A stretch of 48,796 nucleotides of DNA from Phoronis australis (taxonomy: Eukaryota > Phoronida > Phoronidae): assembly GCA_002633005.1 (NCBI GenBank), contig NMRA01001031.1, positions 1-48,796 of the forward strand, given 5' to 3'. The notes below the pieces were generated by a model, which was not told the origin of the DNA, did no database searches, and saw only the letters and a program-made list of their open reading frames with translations. The position numbers and the translations under genes are program-made. Position 1 is the first letter of the stretch. The number at the start of each line of letters is the position of its first letter. Below are positions 1 to 8,474 of this stretch, in pieces.

Positions 1-102
1 AACTTCATTCCATACGCGTTGAATTTGTCGAGGGAAATTTGGCCATGTAATAATGTTTTCCGTATTCACCTCCCGCACTACTTCAACAGTGACCTCTGAC
101 AT
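1..102 (-). CDS. possible partial reading frame at the left edge
   Basis: On the minus strand an ATG at 102-100 opens 34 codons that run off the window without a stop. The frame is closed upstream by a stop at 144-142. The composition looks protein-like (it includes TWPNFPRQIQRVWNE), but I recognise no domain. It could be a gene fragment, a decayed mobile element or chance, because 34 open codons alone carry little weight. Confidence 0.2.
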   Translation of the reverse strand, partial: MSEVTVEVVREVNTENIITWPNFPRQIQRVWNEV

Positions 103-320
103 TGAAGGTTCAAACGGTAGGTCAATGTCGACTCGACGTCGTTAGCCGGTAAGATCACCAAACTTTCGGAAAGTAGCTTAAAGTAATAGAATTGTAGCAG
201 TGTAAATACCATTCAACATGCAACCAGGTCTCAATCGTAACATCTGAAACAGGACTGTTAGTTATATGACAGTACTGTCTCAGTTTGCAATTTCTATATA
301 TTATATCGTCTGCAACTCAG

Positions 321-506
321 GCACCGATTCCTCGCCAATATCAAACATTGTTGTCACTGGCCATGAAAGCTCCCGATACTATCGGTGACAGTATTACACG
401 AGCAGCAACGACGACCGTGCCAGCAACACGTGAACCTATCCATGCTACAATAGCCAGCCAAGCTGTATCAACAGACTGTCGTATATTTAGTATACAGCTT
501 TGTACC
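321..506 (+). pseudogene. host reading frame, 5' part, interrupted by the LTR element
   Basis: The frame is open from 270 to 506. A plausible splice acceptor (CTGCAACTCAG) ends at 320, so an exon could begin at 321. The frame reads APIPRQYQTLLSLAMKAP near its start and is rich in Thr and Ala. At 506 it is cut by the 5' LTR; if the element and one copy of the GTACC duplication are removed, the same frame continues at 4784 to a stop at 4906. The rejoined open run would be about 119 codons. I recognise no family. The unbroken phase across the insertion is the main support; a chance open frame is the alternative. Confidence 0.4.
502..506. repeat. 5-bp target-site duplication GTACC (left copy)
   Basis: GTACC directly precedes the TG of the 5' LTR and recurs at 4779-4783 directly after the CA of the 3' LTR. 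A 5-bp duplication is usual for Ty3/Gypsy integration. Confidence 0.85.
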
Positions 507-664
507 TGTTTATACTGTATGTTCGTATTGTATTGTTCATGGGAGCACAACAATAAACAGTTTCCGGTTCTTGACACAATGGTGGTCAGTTACATTTAAG
601 TAAGCGGTTGAACATATCAGACAACATCGTCGCGACTACTGCACTGACACACGAACTATTTACA
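507..664 (+). repeat. 5' LTR of the Gypsy element
   Basis: This 158-bp LTR is very short for the family. It begins TGTTTATACTG, ends ACTATTTACA and contains the polyadenylation signal AATAAA at 552-557. The upstream host frame reads on into it and stops at 597-599. Confidence 0.92.
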
Positions 665-682
665 TGGTGCCCCGAGTGAGGA
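665..682 (+). other. primer-binding site
   Basis: TGGTGCCCCGAGTGAGGA directly follows the 5' LTR. The leading TGG pairs with a tRNA CCA end. The rest looks most like a leucine-type tRNA 3' end, but I could not assign the tRNA with certainty. The gag ATG follows immediately at 683. Confidence 0.75.
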
Positions 683-1308
683 ATGTCGGATAAGTTTCTA
701 GCGCCCGAACCCTTGAAACAGGGTGGAAACCTGCCGGAACAATGGAAAAGATTTCGGAGGAATTTCGATATTTTCTTGACAGCCACAAACCGAGACAATG
801 CAGCGGACAAAGTCAAAGTGGCTCTGCTTCTGAGAACAATAGGTGGATATGGGAATGATATATTTGACTCTTTCACATGGGAAGCAGAAACAGACAAAGA
901 AGACCTAACAAAGGTACTGGAAAGCTTTCAGGGTTTTGTAAACCGCGGATAAACGTTGTGGCCCAGACACATAAATTACTCACTTTACGTCAAGGCAGTA
1001 GGTCTATAGACGACTACGTAACTGAACTGCTGGCGATAGCGCGTGACTGCTCGTTCCCCACTGAGATGTACGACCGCATGATACTACAAGCATTGTTATT
1101 AGGTATCGACAATGAACGAACGAGAAGAAAACTTTTTGAAGAGTTAGCCATTACATTGTATCAGGCGTTAAGAATATGTGGCGCAGATGAGGCCGCGGCT
1201 TTAGACCTGAAAAGTGTCCGCAAGGATGAAGCGGTAAATGCGATTAAAACCTATGCAAAGCCTAGGATTGCGTTTAAAACCTATGCAAAACCTAAGAAAG
1301 GACCATGA
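683..1308 (+). pseudogene. gag: gag capsid region, frameshifted
   Basis: Gag forms the retrotransposon particle. The frame opens at the ATG at 683 and stops at 950-952, but the Gag-like sequence carries on in the frame that runs to 1308 (FCKPRINVVAQTHK, then LRQGSRSIDDYVTELLAIA). A one-base shift near 930-945 therefore breaks the gene. A short in-frame duplication encoding KTYAKP twice lies at about 1243-1296. The product would be roughly 200 residues before the zinc-knuckle segment, normal for the family. The stop at 1308 comes before the zinc knuckle, so a second shift separates the two. Confidence 0.85.
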
Positions 1309-1752
1309 ACTTAGCAGCCACAAGTGTGTGACAATTGTGCAACAAATCACGGTCTCCGTCGTTGCCTGGCATGCGGTAAAACGTGCCACAACTGTAACCA
1401 CCGTAACCACTATGCCGACTGTTGCCCCAGCGCAAAACAAAGTAATGATCAGACGAATCACTTTCTCCAGTCAGACACAGAAAATTTTTCTGAGTCCTCC
1501 GATGAGGAAGACAACCTGATTAACTTTTCACTATCCATTGTGGTCGCAAATGGTTTGCGCACTTATATTAAAATTCCAATTGGATTTGGGAGCAACTACT
1601 AACACTCTAGCCTATGCCGACTATAAAACATTGGGAAGCCCAGCGTTGATACCAACTCCGCATACCATTGATGTGTACAATAACACGAAACTAAAACCGT
1701 TGGGGGCCTGCAAGCTGCGCACTACAGCTAATGGGAGTGACCGAGTGTTTTA
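1309..1752 (+). pseudogene. nucleocapsid zinc knuckle and degenerate aspartic protease
   Basis: One frame from 1324 encodes a Cys/His stretch ending in a canonical CX2CX4HX4C knuckle (CHNCNHRNHYADCC), preceded by CDNCATNHGLRRC. This is the RNA-binding part of Gag. After a frame change near 1538-1600 a second frame gives LDLGATTNTLAYADYKTLG, which sits where the retropepsin active site should be. The family norm is Asp-Thr/Ser-Gly-Ala; here the middle residue is Leu (DLGA), so the catalytic motif is damaged as well as out of frame. The frame ends at a TAG at 1751-1753. Confidence 0.8.
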
Positions 1753-2676
1753 GTGTTTGGTGGTAGATACCAAACACCCCAGTTTGCTATCGGGCAAATT
1801 GTGTGTCGACTATGGTCTCATCGCAGTCTAGTTCAGGAAGATTTGGATACCCTTCTGGAAGAATTCTCAGACGTATTTACCGGCCTCAGGACTCTTCCTG
1901 GGGAATACCACATAGAGTTAGATGAGCAGGTACGACCGGTCCAGGTTAAACCTCGCAAAATTCCTTTGTCTATGAAAGCCAACGTGCAAAAGAAACTCGA
2001 CGAGTTAGAGGAGCGCGGCATTATAGCTAAGGTAAACCATCCTACCGAATGGATCAGCCACGCCCAACCGGTCCTAGACCCCAAAAATCTGAATTCAGCT
2101 GTAAAACGCAACCATTTCACTATGCCCTGTATCGAAGATGTTTTGCCTGAACTCGCAGGAGCGAAACATTTTTCTCTATGTGATGCTTGCGACGGATTTC
2201 TGCAAATACGCCTTAGTGACAAGTCAGAGGAGCTTACCACATTCTGGGGACCAGGAGGGCGGTACAAGTGGCTGCGAATGCCTTTCGGTGTTTCGACGTC
2301 CCCAGAAGAATTTCAGAGGCGACTTACCCAGGTTCTACATGGCTTAAAGGGGGTAACGGTCGTTGCAGACGACATACTCATTTATGGTTGTGACCGTGCG
2401 GACCATGATCAAAATTTAAAACTACTGATACTGCACGCTCGAGAGTCTGGTCCTAAATTTAACATAAGGAAACGTGTCTTCTTAAAGGATGACCTCCCCT
2501 ATATTGGGCATGTATTGACCGCAAAGGGCGTCAAGCCGGATCCGGAAAAGGTCAAGGCCATTCGTGAAATGCCCCCACCCAAAGATGTTGACCAAGTACG
2601 CCAATTCCTGGGACATGTTAATTACATGTCTAAGTTCATTCCGAACTTGTCGGCTTCTACAAGCTCCGAAAGCTAG
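1753..2676 (+). pseudogene. pol: reverse transcriptase of the Gypsy element, damaged
   Basis: This 307-codon frame is a Ty3/Gypsy reverse transcriptase. Visible blocks are the upstream LLEEFSDVF and LPGEYHIELDE, then DPKNLNSAVKRNHFTMP, FSLCDACDGFLQIRLS, YKWLRMPFGVS and the catalytic VVADDILIYG, followed by thumb residues up to FLGHVNYMSKFIPNL. Two Asp of the active-site box are present. Between EWIS and LDPK the usual block of about a dozen residues is missing, so there is an internal deletion near 2050-2075. The frame ends early at 2676, where the link to RNase H is lost. Confidence 0.9.
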
Positions 2677-3268
2677 TTTTGTGTTGAGAACTGACCAGCA
2701 ACAAGCGTATGAAAAGTTGGTAAACGAAATTAGTATCGACAAGGTGCTGGAGTATTATGACAGTCGGAAACCAACAGTCATTCAGACAGATGCAAGCACA
2801 GCTGGCCTGGGGGCAGTTCTTATACAAGAAGGCCGTCCCATAGCTTATGCATCTCGTTCTCTAACTGACGCAGAAAAAATATATGCCCCGATTGAGCTTG
2901 AGTGTCTAGCAATTGTTTTTGCAACAAGAAAGTTTGACCAGTTTATGTTTGGCCACGCGGACCTTACAATTCAAACAGAATATCAGCCGTTGGTGTCCAT
3001 ACTCAACAGATCACTGTTACTGGCACCGAGACTCTTGCAAGCTATGATCCTGACACTTCAAAGATATGCATTCAAAATCGAATGGCGACCAGGGGCGGAA
3101 GAAATAACGGCCGACATGTTGTCGAGAAATCCCTTTCCCGAAACGGCGATAGACGTGGATTACAACCATGCTTTTTCCTTCATTGAAAAAGCCACGATCA
3201 CCGCTGATCCGCCACTTGTAGATCCAATGCTAGAGTTGGTGCGCAAACATACAAAGGACGACGAATAA
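2677..3268 (+). pseudogene. pol: RNase H domain of the Gypsy element, damaged
   Basis: A different frame from the reverse transcriptase carries the RNase H. Visible motifs are VIQTDASTAGLGAVL (first Asp), APIELECLAIVFATRKFD (Glu) and EITADMLSRNPFP (last Asp). The block that normally reads Asp-His before the PLVS element is TEYQPLVS here, so the third catalytic Asp appears to be Glu. A stop at 3266-3268 separates it from the integrase. The join with the reverse transcriptase near 2660-2680 has lost sequence and frame. Confidence 0.88.
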
Positions 3269-3322
3269 CTTCAAAACTTATGCCAAAGCATCGCCTCGGA
3301 TTGGCGGCAGTGCACTGATGAC

Positions 3323-4500
3323 TTGGCACCATTCTGGTCAGTTCGTTCCGAACTGGCTGTAGACCACGGTTTGGTGATCAAGGGGAATCAGATTGTGATT
3401 CCGAAATCTTTGAGAAATCACATGTTGAGTCTGCTACACGCCAGCCATCAGGGGCTAGCTTCAACGCTGCGACGAGCTCGACGAACAATCTTTTGGCCCG
3501 GTACAACTAAAGACATACATCGCATCATCGAACAATGTGACTCGTGTCAAAGAGATGCTCCACGCAATTCCGCAGATGATCTACTCCAACACTCAATCCC
3601 GGATCAGCCATGGATTAAAGTTGGGGTCGATCTTATGTCACATGCGGGTGTTGATTACTTGGTGATAGTGGACTATCATTCAGATTATCTAGAATTGGAA
3701 AAGCTGGAAGATACTACTGCGAGTACCACGGTGAACACGTTGAAACGTGTATTTGCGCGTTTAGGAGTTCCACATTTCCTGCAAAGCGACAATGCAGCCC
3801 AGTTCACGTCCAGAGAGTTTGCTGAGTTCAGCAAAGCGTGGAGCTTTCATCACACTTCGTCGTCACCGCACCACCACCGCTCTAATGGAAAAGCAGAATC
3901 GGCGGTCAAAATTGCGAAAAGACTACTGAAAAGGTCTAATGATCCCCAGTTAGCCTTACTAGAATGCCGTAATACTCCTACAGCAACTTGTCAACGAGCC
4001 CCATAGTGTGGTTGTTGGGCAGATCTACGAGAACACCGTTGCCGTCGTTGTTGAAAATAGATGGCTGTTCTCTAAGAAACAGAGTAGAAAAAGAGAAGCG
4101 GAGAAAACAAGTAGCTAAGTCTTACAACAAAAACACTAGGCCTCTTAAACACATTAAGGAAGGAGCACAAGTCCTAGTCAGGGACTTTAACTCTCATCGC
4201 ACACAATGGAAAGATGCGAAAGTACATAAGCAGCTGACTAATAGGTCTTATTCAGTTGAGTGCGGTCAGGACTTACTTCGTCACGACAGACACGACCTTC
4301 GTCCGTATCACGAACCTGTCGAAGCCCCGACTCCTGAGTTAACTGTACCGTCGGATATGCACGCAACTAGGGACACCAGTACACCGGAACCTCCGTCACC
4401 GTCGCTAGAATCTCCAGAAAGGTTCGAATTGTAACGCAGGCGGGAAGAGTGGTTAACCCACCCAAATATCTGGAAGACTATGAGACGCACTAGTTCACTG
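3323..4500 (+). pseudogene. pol: integrase of the Gypsy element, damaged
   Basis: The first frame (to 4006) has the HHCC zinc site (HASHQG with the QCDSCQR pair) and the catalytic core: Asp in VGVDLMSHAGVDYLVIVDY, Asp in LQSDNAAQFTSREF (family norm SDNGPQF) and Glu in GKAESAVKIAK. A stop at 4004-4006 falls within a short overlap, and the C-terminal part continues in another frame from 3988 (SPIVWLLGRSTRTPLPSLLK) through RSYSV to 4434. A third frame gives the usual tail (GRVVNPPKYLEDYETH) to a stop near 4491. At least two frameshifts therefore break the domain. Confidence 0.9.
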
Positions 4501-4527
4501 TTAGTTAGTTAGTTAGTTAGTTAGTTT
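4501..4527. repeat. (TTAG)n microsatellite inside the Gypsy element
   Basis: Six to seven TTAG units lie between the pol stop and the polypurine tract. They are within the element and not at a chromosome end, so this is not a telomere. Confidence 0.9.
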
Positions 4528-4612
4528 ACTAGGGTAGTGGAAGGACTTTTAGTACAGTACGGTTTGTTTACAACTTAGGACTTTAGAGGTTTAGTTGATA
4601 GAGGTTTTACGT

Positions 4613-4620
4613 AAGGGGGA
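4613..4620 (+). other. polypurine tract
   Basis: AAGGGGGA abuts the first base of the 3' LTR and is the expected plus-strand primer. Confidence 0.85.
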
Positions 4621-4778
4621 TGTTTATATGTTTATATGTTCGTATTGTATTGTTCATGGGAGCACAACAATAAACAGTTTCCGGTTCTTGACACAAGGGT
4701 GGTCAGTTACATTTAAGTAAGCGGTTGAACATATCAGACAACGTCGCGACTACTGCTCTGACACACGAACTATTTACA
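4621..4778 (+). repeat. 3' LTR of the Gypsy element
   Basis: This LTR is 158 bp like its partner and is followed by GTACC at 4779-4783. Against the 5' LTR it shows T to G and A to T changes, loss of ATC near 4740 and a slightly different run of TGTTTATA units at its start. Confidence 0.92.
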
Positions 4779-4783
4779 GTACC

Positions 4784-4906
4784 AAGGCTACAGAATCCGT
4801 AGAAATGCGACAGCGTACCTGCAACAACGCTACAACAGGCATATTCGCCGGAGCTGTCATCAACGGTGGCACTTTTAACATCTTCGTAAAAACAAACGAC
4901 GTGTAG
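4784..4906 (+). pseudogene. host reading frame, 3' part, beyond the LTR element
   Basis: The frame cut at 506 continues here for 40 codons to a TAG at 4904-4906. It includes TGIFAGAVINGGTFNIFV, which looks like real protein sequence. I do not recognise the family. If this is a terminal exon, the insertion removes the normal C-terminus. Confidence 0.4.
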
Positions 4907-5250
4907 GCTACGCGTTCCGGTTAATGTCCTAGTTTCATGAATGAGTGCAGCTACCCGATAAGGATCTTACAATGTTATAAATATTCTTGTTATTTATTTA
5001 TTTTCGAAATATGATACAAGTTCAATGCACGATAACTGTCGTTTTCACACTTTTTATCAATTTCCAGTAATAAACCGTTACATTTAAAACTGTTTTCTTT
5101 TAGTATAGTACAAGTTAGCAACATAACGCGCACGTACATACACAACAGGTTGTGATTAGCCACGTAAACAGTCAGGGTGAAGTATTTATAAAATGCTGAA
5201 AGAAAACATAAGAAACTCACGAATTCGATGCGTATGGGATAATTACAATA
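4907..5250. other. no feature seen
   Basis: AT-rich sequence between the interrupted reading frame and the next mobile element. I see no coding or repeat signal. Confidence 0.5.
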
Positions 5251-7232
5251 GGCCATGGGCCGTAGCTCCAGTCTTTTCATCCTGTGACCATTTTAGGGGG
5301 GCAACTTCATTTTTTCTGTATGGCTAGATATACCAATAAGCTATTGATACCTGAAAAGTTCCCAGATTTTAATTTGCATATTTTTTGTAGAAAAACAATT
5401 TTTGTGAGTCCAAATGTTACATTATTGAACAAGAGGTAGCGCTAAATCCAACAAAAGACTAGCACAAGATAGCATTTTAAGCCAATCACAAGCTCAGAAA
5501 TTAAATAACTGCAGACTTAATCTAACATGGTGGCTCCCTTAGAGATGCTGTCAATAAATGCTGCATACACTTTCAAGCAATAAATGCGTCTGATTTGTTG
5601 AGTTTCTCGAAACTGACGTGGGCAAAGAGCATTGAGTGTGTGAAAGAATGACTTTCCCTTGGAGATAAAGACAGTAATGAGCACAATGTGTGTCACCAGT
5701 TGGCATTTGCATCAAGTAACTTCAAGGATTGGCGTGGATTCCAGACAGTAGTATCCCAAATCATTTTATACAAGCTTACTGGCGTTACAAAAATTGAAAG
5801 AGCAAAGAGGAAAGATTGTGAAACTATAAAGTATGCCGACAATAGAGCCCCCTGATTACGACCAAGATGATGGTGAGTGTTAAATTTTTCCTGGGAGTAT
5901 GATAAATAGATGCAAGTCACTGAGTCAGTGCTTCAATAGGAAACAGGTCACTTCATACTCAAGTCAACACGTACCCAAGTCAAATTTCAAAAGTATTTCA
6001 AAACTATGTAATTTGGCAAAGCAGTGATTAAAATCAATCAATCGTGCCATATTTATGCAAAACGACTCAATATTACCCGTTATTTAGTGAATGAAAATGA
6101 AAAGTTATTAGTAATGTTTTAGCACGGATACTAATTGACTTGGGTGCGAGTTGGCTAAGACACGAACTGACTGGAAAGCCCTCATATGCACAACTGGTAA
6201 AAAGACTGTGTTCCATGGATTCTGTAATGTCCAGGGGTGAGAAAGAGGTAATCTCCATGCTCGAAGCTCAGCTCAAAAACTGACTAATTGCATGCCACAA
6301 TTCTGGTAAATTCACGTGAATTCTGCATTGTAGATACATGTAGTTAGGCTTTGAGTCTGAGTTTGGAGATTACACCCTGGGCCCAGGTGATTGGCCATCA
6401 ATGTCATTATTGAAATCAAATAGATGTTGGAATGCCCTGCAGTTACCGACGAACAAAAATATAAAATAGTCCGTAGCACACCCTTGACAAAGAGAGCATC
6501 GCTCGAAACGTGGGGATAATTTAATATATTTTAGTACCGACGCTCGTCGTTTTAGTTTTACTAGTTTTAAATGTAATTATTGACTACAGAATACACATAT
6601 TTTTGGAGCATCACCTTTAACATTTTCAAGCTACTTTTACTCTCAAGTTTTGCTAAAAGGCGCATAGGTGCCTGAATTTCATATGTAGGTGCAGCTTCAC
6701 ACATATGGTTGAAGAATAACAAAGCACATAGCAAATGTTTTGAAAACAGTAATTTTTATTGAGTTTTTACTCATTTAACATAGTTTGTTGTTGGTTTGCT
6801 TTCAAAGTAATTTTGTCTAGTGTTGTTGGAACACTATCTTCAAAAGTTCTATTTTTATGTGCTTTTTGAAATAACAAAAATTTATTTGAGTGGAAGTACA
6901 ATTTGGAATACTTGCATGATTGTAAAGACTTGTGTGCATATCTGAAATTGTATGTTAATTTTCAAACAAAAATTTATTTTCAAGACCATTTTACATACAA
7001 ACCCATGGTATCTTTTTCACTTTTGAGCACATCACGCTAGGCCGTGTATATGCATGTCTTATTTTGAGTGTTTACTATCTGTCTTTTGATCATTCTTTGT
7101 ACTTCCACTCAGTTCTTGTAATAAAGAATTGAGTACATGTCAACATCCATCATTTTGTAGGACAGGCCTACAATGCTTTCCGCATTTTTAAACTCTGATA
7201 ACGGTTTTTATTTTTAATTTTCTTGGTTTTAG

Positions 7233-7546
7233 GTGAGTTGTTTTTTGATGCTGCTAAGGCAGGAAATGGCATGGACCTTTTGATCAGAGTACAGGGAAGA
7301 TATCTGGTAGAACTCGAAGTCAAATACCATCGTTCTTGCTACAAAAGCTTCACAAGACTACGGACAAAACAGAAATCTAACGATAGTGAAATTTTCACAG
7401 ATGTATTTCGAGAGTTTTGCTTTGAAGTTGTGGAGCAACAAATAATCTCGCATGGAAAAATATTGCATTTGACTCTGTTAAAGTCACTCCTCGAGGAAAT
7501 TTATCCAAAAGAGGTTGTAATATATGTGTCCGAACTAGAAATTTGA
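7233..7546 (+). pseudogene. transposon-borne coding relic with a KYHRSCY motif
   Basis: A possible splice acceptor (TTGGTTTTAG) ends at 7232 and is followed by about 104 open codons. The sequence contains LVELEVKYHRSCYKSFTR and ISHGKILHLTLLKSLLEEI. From memory, KYH-x-x-C-type blocks occur in large uncharacterised animal proteins often linked to mobile elements; I could not confirm this. It lies in the same strand and element as the Cys-rich relic at 7644-7733, so both may be remains of one protein. Confidence 0.45.
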
Positions 7547-7643
7547 AATTGAAATTACAGAGAATTTACCCTATTTTAAAATTTCTTAGTCCAAAACGGA
7601 ATCAGTGTGAATTGTTGTTAAACAAACATTTGTTCTTTTTGTA

Positions 7644-7733
7644 AATGCTGGACTAAGATGCACTGAAACGTGCAAGTGCCAAAACTGTGAGAATGTCAAA
7701 GTTAGTGATGAAATTGAGTCAGATGATGAGTAA
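7644..7733 (+). pseudogene. Cys-rich (CXC-like) C-terminal relic
   Basis: This short frame reads NAGLRCTETCKCQNCENV, then an acidic tail SDEIESDDE and a TAA at 7731-7733. The C-x4-C-x-C-x2-C spacing resembles the end of CXC/tesmin-type DNA-binding Cys clusters found at the C-terminus of some mobile-element proteins. It has no start and is probably the last piece of the same decayed gene as 7233-7546. Confidence 0.45.
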
Positions 7734-8474
7734 CAGTGTGATGGACTTGCATCCCAGCCGGAGGAACTTGGAAAGACATCTTATCAAGAGACAGAAGCCA
7801 GGCTAGTAACTGGCCCAGTGAGCCTGGTGATTTGTGAAACATTTTCTATTTTCAAATTTACAACTCTAATAATGGCTTTTTATCTTGTTAATTTCGCGGA
7901 ATTTTGTACTTCATCCAATGCCATTTGGTGCTATTCTATATTTTTTGTCGCCATTTTTTGAAAAATTGTATGCTTTGGACTTGTAGCAGTGATTGTTTTT
8001 GTATGACAGATTAGTAAATGTGTGATAAAATAAAGGTGAGGTCAGTTTGATAATTATAGTTTCACCAACAGTAGAAAAGCATAAAACACTAGGAATGGTA
8101 GTTCCATATTTCACCAACAGGTGGCACACATAAATTCCTATTTCTTCCATAATTCTACGTTTTAATTGAAAAATATATCAAAGTTTGTGTTTAATATGAC
8201 TTAATACAGCCTGTAGGAATGATATCTGCAGTATCATCCTGTATGGACACTTAATTTTCTTCTTTTCTAACTTTTTTAATTCCATGTAAAATTTGCTGAA
8301 TCGGAACAATTTTAACATCAAATATCACAAAAATGTGTAAGTTTAAACGTGGGATTTTTTTAATTCATAAAGTACAATGATTTGCGTATCAAAAACACCT
8401 GAATTAAATTGCCCCCCTAAAACGGTCACAGAAGTGGTTTTCTAGGCCTCCTGTGGCCTACGGCCCATGGCCTA

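Larger units (their letters stand above)
507..4778 (+). mobile_element. Ty3/Gypsy LTR retrotransposon, full length but defective
   Basis: The element is 4272 bp, with 158-bp LTRs that begin TG and end CA, a 5-bp duplication, a primer-binding site, a polypurine tract and the Ty3/Gypsy order gag, protease, reverse transcriptase, RNase H, integrase. The zinc-knuckle arrangement and the VADD reverse-transcriptase motif resemble the Mag/SURL side of the family, but that placement is a guess. The coding region is broken by several frameshifts, stops and internal losses, so it is not autonomous. The two LTRs differ at only two clear substitutions, a 3-base gap and a short rearranged stretch near the start, which suggests a fairly recent insertion. 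Confidence 0.93.
5251..8472. mobile_element. DNA transposon with terminal inverted repeats, about 3.2 kb
   Basis: The left end reads GGCCATGGGCCGTAG and the right end carries its reverse complement. An inner inverted block (TGTGACC, then one changed base, then TTTTAGGGGGGCAA) lies at 5284-5305 on the left and 8408-8430 on the right. Both ends are flanked by TA, which may be the target duplication. The interior is AT-rich and mostly decayed; its only recognisable content is the two coding relics at 7233-7546 and 7644-7733. The superfamily is not settled. Confidence 0.7.

Noticed and set aside
4501-4527. TTAG repeats as telomeric sequence
   Set aside because: Only a few units, lying inside the retrotransposon between pol and the polypurine tract.
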